Source: Bacilli bacterium
GTDB taxonomy: Bacteria > Bacillota_I > Bacilli_A > RF39 > UBA660
Length of the DNA stretch: 64,000 bases
NCBI GenBank assembly: GCA_017541885.1
Contig: JAFXYF010000011.1
Span: 101,541-165,540, forward strand
Reading direction: 5' to 3'
Below are positions 1 through 8,323 of this stretch, in pieces. The notes under the pieces were generated by a model that worked only from the letters and a program-made list of their open reading frames with translations, searched no databases and had not been told where the DNA came from. Numbering within the stretch: the first letter of the stretch is position 1; every line of letters starts with the position of its first letter. The translations under genes were made by a program, and so were the position numbers.

Positions 1-35
1 TCAAATTATATTATTATAGGAGTAGGTGAGGAAGT

Positions 36-1337
36 ATGAAGAATATTACAATTGTTCCAGCAGATACATATACAGTAATCAATAAAAGTATTATCACTGA
101 ACAAGATAGAAGAATTGTATCAATTCTATATCAACCAATTATTGGTTATACTGCAACATCTCTATATTTCACATTAATAGATTCTCTAAATGAAAAAGAC
201 TTAATGAGCGAAGATTTAACTCATCATCATTTAATGTCTAATATGCAATTAAAATTAGAAGATATAGTAATTGCTAGAGAAAAATTAGAAGCAATAGGGC
301 TCTTAAAAACATATATGAAAAAAGATAATATTAATCAATATGTTTATTGTGTATATTCTCCATTACAAGCATCAGACTTCTTCAATCACCCAGTATTAAA
401 TATAGTTTTATATAATAATATTGGTAAAAAAGAATATGAAAAAGTATTAAATTCTTTTAAAATACCAACTATTACATTAAGAGATTATGAAGATATTACA
501 TCATCATTTGATGAAGTATTTAAAAGTGTTAAAGGATCAACTTTAGAAATAGAAGAAGATTTAATCAAAAAGAATTCTAATAAATTAGGAATTAAAAAGA
601 GTATTGATTTTGATTTAATAGAACAAAGTATTCCAAAGACACAAATTAGTGATAAGTGTTTTAATACAGAAATAAAAGAATTAATAAATCAATTAAGTTA
701 TATCTATGAATTATCAACATTAGATATGCAAGAAATAATAAGAAATTCACTAAATGAAAAAGGTTATATGGATAAAACTATTTTAAGAAAAAGTTGTAGA
801 GATTATTATCAATTTGAAAATGGAGGTAATCTTCCATCACTTATTTATAATAAGCAACCAGACTTCTTAAAGAAACCTGAAGGAGACAACTCTAAATTAG
901 CAAAAATGATCTATACATTTGAAAATATAACTCCATATCAGTTATTAAAAGCAAAATATAAAGGAGCAGAACCAACTGATAGAGATAAAAGATTAGTAGA
1001 AAGCCTACTTATAGATCAAAAACTAAATCCAGGAGTAGTAAATGTCTTAATAAGTTATGTTTTAAAAACTAATAACGAACAATTAAAGAAAAGCTATGTA
1101 GAAACAATTGCTGGTCAATGGAAAAGATCTAATGTTGAAACAGTAGAAGAAGCAATGAAAATAGCTGAGAAATACCATAAACGTATGAAGAAAGAAATGG
1201 TAAAAGAAAAAGATATTAAGAAAAAACCAGTAAAAGAAGAACAATTACCAGTATGGTTTGAAACTGATCAAGATATTACAGATACTACAGATGAAGAAGT
1301 AGAAGAATTAGATAAGATTTTAAAAGAATTAGTCTAA
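36..1337 (+). CDS. dnaB: Replication initiation / membrane attachment protein DnaB (Bacillus type)
   Basis: Primosome protein of the Bacillus type, not the replicative helicase. In B. subtilis it works with DnaD and DnaI to load helicase DnaC at oriC and at stalled forks. The 433 aa length fits the family (about 470). The N-terminal winged-helix-like region (residues about 10-110, with YQPIIGYTATSLYFTLIDSL) and the DnaD-like segment near residues 285-375 (YQLLKAKYKGAEPTDRDKRL, then LNPGVVNVLISYVL) support the call. The C-terminal tail is Lys/Glu-rich and ends in an acidic stretch. The start has a GAGG-type ribosome site just upstream. In Bacillus dnaI follows directly; here an unrelated HD gene does. 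Family call fairly sure; function by homology. Confidence 0.8.
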   Translation: MKNITIVPADTYTVINKSIITEQDRRIVSILYQPIIGYTATSLYFTLIDSLNEKDLMSEDLTHHHLMSNMQLKLEDIVIAREKLEAIGLLKTYMKKDNINQYVYCVYSPLQASDFFNHPVLNIVLYNNIGKKEYEKVLNSFKIPTITLRDYEDITSSFDEVFKSVKGSTLEIEEDLIKKNSNKLGIKKSIDFDLIEQSIPKTQISDKCFNTEIKELINQLSYIYELSTLDMQEIIRNSLNEKGYMDKTILRKSCRDYYQFENGGNLPSLIYNKQPDFLKKPEGDNSKLAKMIYTFENITPYQLLKAKYKGAEPTDRDKRLVESLLIDQKLNPGVVNVLISYVLKTNNEQLKKSYVETIAGQWKRSNVETVEEAMKIAEKYHKRMKKEMVKEKDIKKKPVKEEQLPVWFETDQDITDTTDEEVEELDKILKELV

Positions 1338-1347
1338 TTCTTTTTTT
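1325..1347 (+). terminator. Intrinsic terminator after dnaB
   Basis: AGAATTA-GTC-TAATTCT stem followed by a T run; the stem overlaps the dnaB stop codon. The rest of the gap to the next gene (about 110 bases) is A/T-rich and holds no clear gene. Confidence 0.75.
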
Positions 1348-1459
1348 GTAAATAAAAGTAAATATATTTGTAAAAAAATGTAAAAAAAAGGCTTAATTTC
1401 TCATATATTAATAATGTAAGAGTTTTTTATGTTATCCTATTAGAGGAAGGAAAAAGCCT

Positions 1460-1954
1460 ATGACAAAGTATAATGACAACGAATTTTATAATATAATTAA
1501 TGAATATGCTAATCATCCTAAAGTACAAGAATTAAAAAATTGTACACATCATGGAATAGATAGATTTGATCATTCTAAAAGAGTAGCATATTTTACATAT
1601 ATCATTACTAAGAAATTACATTTAAATGTTTATTCTGCTACTAAAGCAGCAATGTTACATGATTTCTTTACAGATGAGTTAAAAGATAGAAAAATGGTAA
1701 GAAGTCTTAGACTTCATCCAAACGTTGCAGTAGAAAACTCTAAAAAGTATTTTACTTTAACTCCAATGGAAGAAGATATTATTAAGACTCATATGTTCCC
1801 AGTAACATTTACTCCACCTAAATATTTAGAAAGTTGGATAGTAGATATAGTAGATGATGTAGTATCAGTTTATGAAAGAGCATATTCTATTACCAGAAAT
1901 GAACACAGTGTTGCTAACATCTTAGCACTTATATTTTTAGGATTATTAAGATAG
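1460..1954 (+). CDS. HD-domain phosphohydrolase family protein
   Basis: A 164 aa single-domain HD protein. The first metal-ligand His lies in RFDHSKRV (around residue 35), the HD pair is in AAMLHDFFTDE (around residue 70), and a further Asp lies in DIVDDVVSVYER near residue 133. Such proteins act on phosphoester or nucleotide substrates, but this one cannot be tied to a substrate. It occupies the place where dnaI would follow dnaB in Bacillus. It has its own ribosome site (GAGGAAGG) and a strong terminator, so it is probably a separate unit. HD fold confident; function unknown. Confidence 0.65.
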   Translation: MTKYNDNEFYNIINEYANHPKVQELKNCTHHGIDRFDHSKRVAYFTYIITKKLHLNVYSATKAAMLHDFFTDELKDRKMVRSLRLHPNVAVENSKKYFTLTPMEEDIIKTHMFPVTFTPPKYLESWIVDIVDDVVSVYERAYSITRNEHSVANILALIFLGLLR

Positions 1955-1973
1955 AGCGTAAGCTCTTTTTTAT
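1953..1973 (+). terminator. Intrinsic terminator after HD gene
   Basis: AGAGC-GTAA-GCTCT hairpin with a GNRA-type loop and T run. The T run falls where the -35 of the next promoter would be. Confidence 0.8.
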
Positions 1974-1985
1974 TTCAAAATATTA

Positions 1986-1994
1986 TGTTATAAT
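1986..1994 (+). promoter_or_regulatory. Extended -10 promoter for pyrophosphatase gene
   Basis: TG-T-TATAAT, 24 bases before the start codon, with no convincing -35. The leader would be only about 17 nt and contains the ribosome site. Confidence 0.6.
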
Positions 1995-2017
1995 GTACTA
2001 GAAAGAAGATGGATATT

Positions 2018-3634
2018 ATGAAAAAAACATATATATTTGGTCATAAAAAACCAGATACAGATTCCGTTACATCAGCCATAGCTCTTTCTTACTTAAAGAA
2101 TCAATTAGGGGATAATACAGAGGCTAGAGTCTTAGGTAATTTAAATAAAGAAACAACATTCGCATTGAATTATTTTAATGTCAAAGAACCTAAGTACTTA
2201 AATGATGTAAAACTACAATTAAAAGATATTAATTATCATAAAGGATTTATGATTGAAGATACTAAGAGTATTTATGATGGATATCAAGAAATGCTACAAG
2301 CAGAGTTAACTGGAATTCCAGTATGCAAGAAAAATGGAGATTTTTCAGGCTTAGTAACATTAAAAGATTTATCATATAACTTAGTAAATGAAAATGTCGA
2401 AGACTTATATACTTCATATGATAATATTTTAAGAGTATTAAAAGGTGAAGAAATAGTAAGAGTAAGTGAAGATATCATTGGTAAATTAGTTGTCGCAGCA
2501 TATCGTTCTACTACATTTATTAGTAATGTTAAATTAGAAAAGAATAATATATTAATCGTCGGAGATAGACATAGTGTTATTGAGTATGCAGTAAATGCTG
2601 GAGTTAAATTAATAATTCTATCAGGAGATTCTTATATTAAAGATGAACATATAGAGATTGCTAAGAAAAATGGAGTAAATATAATTCGTACTCCATATGA
2701 TACTTATCGAGTATCAAGACTAGTAGCTTTATCTAATTACATTAAAACAATGATCAAATTAAAAGAACCAATTACATTTAATGAAAAAGATTATGTTCAA
2801 GATATTATCGATATTAATAATAAACAAAAACATACAAATTATCCTGTAGTAGATAAAAATAATAGATGTTTAGGTTTATTAAAAATAACAGATTTATCAG
2901 AAAAGAATCCTAAGAAAGTAATACTTGTAGATCATAATGAAAAATTACAAAGTGTAGATGGTTTAGAAGAAGCAGAAATTCAAGAAATCTTCGATCACCA
3001 TGCTTTAGGTAGTATCACAACAAATAATCCAATTAATTATCGTAATATGGTAGTAGGATCAACATCTACAATAGTTTATACATTATATAAAGAAACTAAA
3101 ACAGAAATTCCAAAAGATATGGCTGGAATGATGTTATCAGGAATTCTTTCAGACACATTAATCTTAAAGAGTCCTACTGCTACTGAAAGAGATAGAAAAG
3201 CAATAGAAGAATTATCAAGTATTTTAGGAATAGATTACATGTCTTATGGTATGGAATTATTAAAATCAGGTACATCTCTAGAAGGATTATCTAAAGAAGA
3301 CGTATTATATAATGATTATAAATTATTCACAGTTAATGATAAGACAATTGGTATCGGACAATTCTTTACTATGAACTTTGAAGAAATAGAAAAAGAATTA
3401 GATGAATATATTAATATCTTAGATAATACTGCAGAAGGTAATAATTATACTTTAGTCGCATTATATGTAACAGATATTATTAAAAATGGTAGTTATGTCA
3501 TATATAATAGAAAAGCCCAAAATATTATGGACTTAGCATATGATGAAGAAATACATGAAGGAGAGTTCATTGAAGGATGTGTATCAAGAAAGAAACACGT
3601 CGTTCCAATCATTATGCAAATAGTTGAGAATTAG
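2018..3634 (+). CDS. ppaC: Manganese-dependent inorganic pyrophosphatase with CBS/DRTGG insert
   Basis: Family II (DHH) pyrophosphatase that hydrolyses PPi to phosphate. The metal-binding N-terminus reads IFGHKKPDTDSV and the DHH signature is FDHHALGSI (around residue 330). The protein is about 538 aa, not about 310, because a regulatory insert (roughly residues 70-295) carries CBS repeats and a DRTGG-type segment. In studied members that insert binds adenine nucleotides and tunes activity. The second ATG at 2018 is preferred over 2009 because it gives the canonical MKKTYIFGHKKPD start and better spacing to the purine-rich ribosome site. PPi removal would be relevant to the PPDK gene at the other end of the window. 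Confidence 0.88.
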   Translation: MKKTYIFGHKKPDTDSVTSAIALSYLKNQLGDNTEARVLGNLNKETTFALNYFNVKEPKYLNDVKLQLKDINYHKGFMIEDTKSIYDGYQEMLQAELTGIPVCKKNGDFSGLVTLKDLSYNLVNENVEDLYTSYDNILRVLKGEEIVRVSEDIIGKLVVAAYRSTTFISNVKLEKNNILIVGDRHSVIEYAVNAGVKLIILSGDSYIKDEHIEIAKKNGVNIIRTPYDTYRVSRLVALSNYIKTMIKLKEPITFNEKDYVQDIIDINNKQKHTNYPVVDKNNRCLGLLKITDLSEKNPKKVILVDHNEKLQSVDGLEEAEIQEIFDHHALGSITTNNPINYRNMVVGSTSTIVYTLYKETKTEIPKDMAGMMLSGILSDTLILKSPTATERDRKAIEELSSILGIDYMSYGMELLKSGTSLEGLSKEDVLYNDYKLFTVNDKTIGIGQFFTMNFEEIEKELDEYINILDNTAEGNNYTLVALYVTDIIKNGSYVIYNRKAQNIMDLAYDEEIHEGEFIEGCVSRKKHVVPIIMQIVEN

Positions 3635-3642
3635 GAGATAAA

Positions 3643-4155
3643 ATGGTAGAAAAAATAGTAGAAGGACTTCTAGGACTATTAAGTGGTCTAGGAGGACTAG
3701 CATTTGGAAAACAACTTATGGTATTTATTATTTCTCTAATGCCAATCTTAGAGCTTAGAGGAGGATTAATAGCTGCTGCTTTATTAAAACTAAATCCAGT
3801 AGAAAGTTATATAATTTCTATTATTGGAAATATTCTTCCAGTACCATTTATTTTATGGTTTATAAATAAAATATTAGAATGGATGAGAACTAGAAAACAT
3901 TTATCTAAGATTGCTAAATGGTTAGATAAAAAAGTAGAGAAGAATAGAAAAAAGATAGAGAAATATGGATTCTGGGGATTAGTATTATTTGTAGGTACAC
4001 CTCTTCCAGGAACAGGAGCATGGACAGGATGCTTAGTCGCAGCAGTATTAGAAATGGATAGAAAAAAAGCATTTCTAGCCGCAATGATAGGTATATTCAT
4101 CGCAAGTATTATAATGATGATACTATCATTTGGAGTACTATCAAATGTAATTTAA
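3643..4155 (+). CDS. Small multidrug export family membrane protein (COG2426)
   Basis: A 170 aa membrane protein of the Sm_multidrug_ex family. It shows hydrophobic segments near residues 22-50, 58-78, 110-135 and 143-168, the family motif PILELRGGLIAAA near residue 35, and a conserved GTPLPGTGAWTG loop near residue 120. The family name comes from a drug-resistance report, but its real substrate is unsettled. It starts 8 bases after the pyrophosphatase stop behind its own ribosome site, so the two are probably co-transcribed. Confidence 0.75.
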   Translation: MVEKIVEGLLGLLSGLGGLAFGKQLMVFIISLMPILELRGGLIAAALLKLNPVESYIISIIGNILPVPFILWFINKILEWMRTRKHLSKIAKWLDKKVEKNRKKIEKYGFWGLVLFVGTPLPGTGAWTGCLVAAVLEMDRKKAFLAAMIGIFIASIIMMILSFGVLSNVI

Positions 4156-4180
4156 AATAGGATATTTTCCTATTTTTTCT
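4154..4180 (+). terminator. Intrinsic terminator
   Basis: AAATAGGA ... TTTCCTATTTTTT hairpin directly after the stop codon. Confidence 0.8.
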
Positions 4181-4209
4181 TTTACAAAAATTAAATAATT
4201 ATATATAAT
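4181..4209 (+). promoter_or_regulatory. Promoter for prepilin-like gene
   Basis: TTTACA, 17 bases, TATAAT, placed 19 bases before the start codon. Confidence 0.6.
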
Positions 4210-4228
4210 TAATAATAGAGGTGAGAGT

Positions 4229-4732
4229 ATGAAAAATAGATATGGTTTCACTCTAATTGAATTATTAGTAGTTATTGTAGTTATCGGTGTAATTGCCGGT
4301 ATGAGTTGGCCTATTCTTACAAAGGTTCAAGAAAACAATGAACTATCAAATTATAAAAAATATGGAGAGTCCCTTGTAGCAGGTGCAAAACTTTATGTAG
4401 ATGCTTATGAAGAAGATGTTTTCTATTATGAAGATGACTTAACTCCAGCACAACAAGAAGCAGGACAATGTGCCTATATAAGTTATGCAGATCTAGCAGA
4501 GCATCAATTAATAAAAGATTATTCAAAAAATGGTATTACATGTAATACTGAAAGCACATTTATAAAAGTAATTAGAAAAAGAGATAGATATTCATATGAA
4601 TACTACTTAGGCTGTGGATACGTACATGATGATAATTCTATGCTTACAAATGCCTCAGGAGAAATATTTTATACCCTTCCACAAGAACAACATTTAAATG
4701 AAAAAGACTATAATGCATGCAAACTAAAATAG
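4229..4732 (+). CDS. Type IV prepilin-like protein, orphan
   Basis: A 167 aa protein with a textbook class III signal: short basic leader MKNRYG, predicted cleavage before FTLIELLVV, Glu at mature position 5, and a hydrophobic helix to about residue 27. The exported part has four Cys residues (CAYIS, GITCN, LGCGY, NACKLK), which may form disulfides. Prepilin peptidase should remove the leader and the protein should join a pilus, pseudopilus or competence filament. No pilus ATPase, platform protein or peptidase lies in this window. It stands alone between a promoter and a terminator. Confidence 0.8.
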   Translation: MKNRYGFTLIELLVVIVVIGVIAGMSWPILTKVQENNELSNYKKYGESLVAGAKLYVDAYEEDVFYYEDDLTPAQQEAGQCAYISYADLAEHQLIKDYSKNGITCNTESTFIKVIRKRDRYSYEYYLGCGYVHDDNSMLTNASGEIFYTLPQEQHLNEKDYNACKLK

Positions 4733-4758
4733 AGTAGATTTATCTATTCTTTTTTTTT
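4731..4758 (+). terminator. Intrinsic terminator
   Basis: AGAGTAGA-TTTA-TCTATTCT stem followed by a run of eight T. Confidence 0.8.
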
Positions 4759-4769
4759 AATAAGTAATA

Positions 4770-4778
4770 TGTTAAAAT
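4770..4778 (+). promoter_or_regulatory. Extended -10 promoter for phosphohexomutase
   Basis: TG-T-TAAAAT with GGAGGA ribosome site close behind; short leader pattern shared with many genes here. Confidence 0.45.
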
Positions 4779-4796
4779 AAAAATAGGAGGAATAAT

Positions 4797-6170
4797 ATGG
4801 AATATAAAAAAGATATTAATACAAATATATTTAGAGGATATGATATTAGAGGAATATATCCTACAGAAATAGATGAAGATACTGCATACACAATAGGATT
4901 AGGTTTTGGTACCCATATCAAAAGAATGGGTAAAACAAAATGTGTTATTGGTCATGATAATAGATTAAGTAGAGAAGTTTTAACAAATGCTTTAATTAAA
5001 GGTATTACTGAAACAGGGATAGATGTAATATACCTAGATTTATGTACTACACCAATGTATTATTATGCTTGTATAAAATTACAAGTATATAGTGGAGTAA
5101 TGGTAACAGCATCTCATAATCCAAAAGATGATAATGGATTTAAATTTGCTTTTGATGAATCAGGTAATTGTAAAGGTCAAGAAATTCAAGACTTTTTAGC
5201 AGAAATCCAAGAAGGAAATTTTGAACAAGGAAATGGTACAGTAGAAAACTATGATATTACTGAAGATTATATTAATCTATTTAAAGAAAATCTTCATTTT
5301 GGTCCAAGAAGAGTAAAAGCTGTTATTGACCCTGGAAATGGTACTACAGGTATTATTGCTAGAAAGATATATGAACTATTCCCAATAGATTTAACATTCA
5401 TAAATGAAGAGTCTGATGGTAACTTCCCAAATCACCATCCAGATCCATGCGTAGAAAAGAATTTAGATCAATTGAAAGCAAAAGTATTAGAAATTAATGC
5501 AGATGTTGGTCTATCATTCGATGGTGATGGAGACCGTATGGGAATGGTATCAGAAAATGCTAAGTTTATCCCAACAGATAAATATATGATTATTATCGTA
5601 AGAGATATAATTAATAAAGTTGAAAAGAAAACATTCCTATGTGATGTTAAATGTTCTAAGAGCTTTACTGATGAAGTAGAAAAGTTAGGTGGAACACCAT
5701 TTACTTATCGTACAGGTAACTCTTATACAAAAGCTAAAGTAAGAGAAGATAATTTACCATTTGGAGGAGAATTATCAGGACATGTATATTTTAGAGATCG
5801 TTGGCCTGGATTTGATAGTGGATTATATGCTGGTTTAAGACTATTAGAAATAATGTCTAATACTGATAAGAATGTTGAAGATCTTCTAGATGGAATTAAT
5901 GAATATTATTCTACAGAAGAATTAAAGTTTGCATCTCCTGATAATATAAAATTTGAAGTAATAGATGAAATAGGAGAATATGTAAGAACAAAAGGATTAA
6001 AATTCATAGATATTGATGGAATTAAAGTATTATATGATGATGGTTGGGCACTAGTTCGTGCAAGTAATACAGGTCCTAATATAACAGCTAGATTTGAAGC
6101 AAGCACAAAAGAAAGATTAGAAGAGATTCAGAAAGAATATACTGATCTAATAGAAAAATTAAATCAATAA
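4797..6170 (+). CDS. Phosphomannomutase / phosphoglucomutase
   Basis: A 457 aa alpha-D-phosphohexomutase of the ManB/AlgC type, interconverting hexose 1- and 6-phosphates for glycan precursors. The four family signatures are in order: FRGYDIRGIYP at the N-terminus; phosphoserine loop TASHNPKDDNG near residue 103; metal loop DGDGDRMG near residue 242; sugar loop GELSGHVYF near residue 325. The C-terminal phosphate-binding region has RASNTGPNITARFEA. It probably supplies mannose-1-P or glucose-1-P; exact specificity cannot be read. It is a monocistronic unit flanked by terminators. Confidence 0.88.
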   Translation: MEYKKDINTNIFRGYDIRGIYPTEIDEDTAYTIGLGFGTHIKRMGKTKCVIGHDNRLSREVLTNALIKGITETGIDVIYLDLCTTPMYYYACIKLQVYSGVMVTASHNPKDDNGFKFAFDESGNCKGQEIQDFLAEIQEGNFEQGNGTVENYDITEDYINLFKENLHFGPRRVKAVIDPGNGTTGIIARKIYELFPIDLTFINEESDGNFPNHHPDPCVEKNLDQLKAKVLEINADVGLSFDGDGDRMGMVSENAKFIPTDKYMIIIVRDIINKVEKKTFLCDVKCSKSFTDEVEKLGGTPFTYRTGNSYTKAKVREDNLPFGGELSGHVYFRDRWPGFDSGLYAGLRLLEIMSNTDKNVEDLLDGINEYYSTEELKFASPDNIKFEVIDEIGEYVRTKGLKFIDIDGIKVLYDDGWALVRASNTGPNITARFEASTKERLEEIQKEYTDLIEKLNQ

Positions 6171-6196
6171 AAAGAGTTTACAAAACTCTTTTTTAT
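6170..6196 (+). terminator. Intrinsic terminator
   Basis: AAGAGTTT / AAACTCTT stem with T run after the mutase gene. Confidence 0.8.
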
Positions 6197-6279
6197 TTTA
6201 GTGTAAAGTTATGTTAAAGGAAGAGTCAAAAAAAGTAAAGTATGATATGATTAAATAAGATTAGACTGGAGGACTTTTT

Positions 6280-8310
6280 ATGGCAATTTCAGAAGAAGAA
6301 TTTCAAAAAGAAAAGAAAATACTACATAAGATTAATAAACTATTAGGAAATACTTTATCTGAGCTTGGAGAAGAAGTAATTGAAAGTGAAGATAACTTAG
6401 TAGAGTTTAAAAAGATGATGTGGGAAAATGCCAATAACTTTGATGCAGCAGAAGCTCATCAAGCAATGTATGCAACTGCATTAGAAGCAGATAAAGCCTA
6501 CCAGAAACAACAATATTTTAAAAGACTTTGTAGTATAAAAGATAAACCATATTTCGCAAGTATCGTTTTTAAAGACGATAAAGGTGAAATCTATAATATT
6601 TATATGTCTTTAACATATTTAAAAGATGATAATGCAAATAATATTTTATATGACTGGAGAAGTCCTATCTGTAGTTTGTTCTATGATTATGAAACAGGAC
6701 CAGCTTCATATAAAGCTCCAGGAGGTACTTACACAGGAGAATTAAAAAGAAAAAGACAATATAAAATAGAAAAGAAAAAACTCTTAGGAGTATTTGATAA
6801 TAGTTTAAATATTGATGATGAAATACTACAAGAAGTACTCGCAACAGAATCTAGTGATAGAATGAAAAATGTTGTAAATACTATTCAACAAGAACAAAAC
6901 CAAGTAATTAGAAATCTAGAAGATCATAACTTAATAGTACAAGGAATTGCTGGATCAGGTAAAACAACAGTTGCTCTTCACCGTATTGCATTCTTACTTT
7001 ATAGATTAAAAAATTTAAATAGTAATAATATATTAGTATTTTCACCAAATAATATTTTTACTGAATACATTTCAGATGTATTACCATCTTTAGGAGAAGA
7101 TAATACTCTTCAAACAACATTTGCTGATTACTTATATAGTTTTATAAAAGAATATAAAAATGTCGAAAACTTCTCAGACTTTGTAAGAAGATATTATTCT
7201 TATGAAGAAACTAATCCAGAACTTGTTGAATATAAACAAAGTGATAAGATTATTGATGATTTAGATGCTTTTTGTGAAAATTATATTGATAATTGTAAAT
7301 TCATTAATGATTTTAAAGAAGGAGAAGCTAATTATATTTTAAAAGATGATTTAAATGAAATGCTTCATGATAGATATGAAAGATTACCTTTATTTGAAAG
7401 AATAGAAGAAATGTCAGAAAAACTAAGTTCAAACTATTATAAAGGTTCAATGAAAAAGAAAGCTACATTTCAAAAACTTTTATATCAAAATGCTAACTTT
7501 AAAAAAGACTATAAAGAAATAATGAGAGAATTCTATAAAAGTGAATTTTGTAGATATAGAGTATCAGATGTCGAAATAGATAAATTTATCTATACAGATA
7601 ATCTTCATTATGAAGATGCTTTAATCTTTGCTTATTTAAAAGGTACATTAGAAGGATTCTTATATGAATCTACTATTAAACAAGTAGTAATAGATGAAGC
7701 TCAAGATTATAATAGATTACAATATATAATTATAAATAATATCTTTAAAAAAGCAGATTTTACTATTTTAGGAGATATTAATCAAAATATTAATCCATAT
7801 TATCATTATAATTCCCTAGAAGATTTAAAAGATTTATTTAGAGAAGATACTAAATATATTGAATTATTAAAAACATATCGTTCTAGTCCAGAAATAATAG
7901 ATTATACAAATAAGATATTAGGATTAAGACACGTTAATGCAATTAGAAAAGATAATAATAAACCAGTAATTATTAGAAAAGATTTAGATAATATTAAAGA
8001 TAAAATGATAGAAGATATTGCTTATTTAAAAGATCAATATAAATCTCTCGCAATCATTACAAAAGATGATAAAGAAGCAGAAAAGATTTATGATTTAATA
8101 AAAGATGATACACAAATATCTTTAGTTGATGCAGATTCAAAGAAATTTAAAAAAGATTCGATCGTTATACCTGCATATGCCGCAAAAGGCTTAGAGTTTG
8201 ATAGTGTAATTATTTATAATGATCGAGATAATTCTTATCGAAGAAATGAAAGAAATTTATTGTATGTTGCTTGTACAAGATGTCAACATGAACTAATAAT
8301 TTATAATTAG
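6280..8310 (+). CDS. HelD-like superfamily 1 helicase (RNA polymerase recycling factor)
   Basis: A 676 aa UvrD-like ATPase matching HelD. The N-terminal long helices (about 1-80) precede a region with the HelD signature DWRSPICSLFYDYETGPASY near residues 125-145. Walker A is GIAGSGKT at 222-229, Walker B is VIDEAQDY near 469, and later motifs include LLKTYRSSPEII and the C-terminal YVACTRCQHEL. In Bacillus HelD strips stalled RNA polymerase from DNA using ATP. Strong GGAGG ribosome site. A second gene starts 13 bases after the stop, so the two form an operon. Confidence 0.85.
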   Translation: MAISEEEFQKEKKILHKINKLLGNTLSELGEEVIESEDNLVEFKKMMWENANNFDAAEAHQAMYATALEADKAYQKQQYFKRLCSIKDKPYFASIVFKDDKGEIYNIYMSLTYLKDDNANNILYDWRSPICSLFYDYETGPASYKAPGGTYTGELKRKRQYKIEKKKLLGVFDNSLNIDDEILQEVLATESSDRMKNVVNTIQQEQNQVIRNLEDHNLIVQGIAGSGKTTVALHRIAFLLYRLKNLNSNNILVFSPNNIFTEYISDVLPSLGEDNTLQTTFADYLYSFIKEYKNVENFSDFVRRYYSYEETNPELVEYKQSDKIIDDLDAFCENYIDNCKFINDFKEGEANYILKDDLNEMLHDRYERLPLFERIEEMSEKLSSNYYKGSMKKKATFQKLLYQNANFKKDYKEIMREFYKSEFCRYRVSDVEIDKFIYTDNLHYEDALIFAYLKGTLEGFLYESTIKQVVIDEAQDYNRLQYIIINNIFKKADFTILGDINQNINPYYHYNSLEDLKDLFREDTKYIELLKTYRSSPEIIDYTNKILGLRHVNAIRKDNNKPVIIRKDLDNIKDKMIEDIAYLKDQYKSLAIITKDDKEAEKIYDLIKDDTQISLVDADSKKFKKDSIVIPAYAAKGLEFDSVIIYNDRDNSYRRNERNLLYVACTRCQHELIIYN

Positions 8311-8323
8311 GAAGGAGAATATT

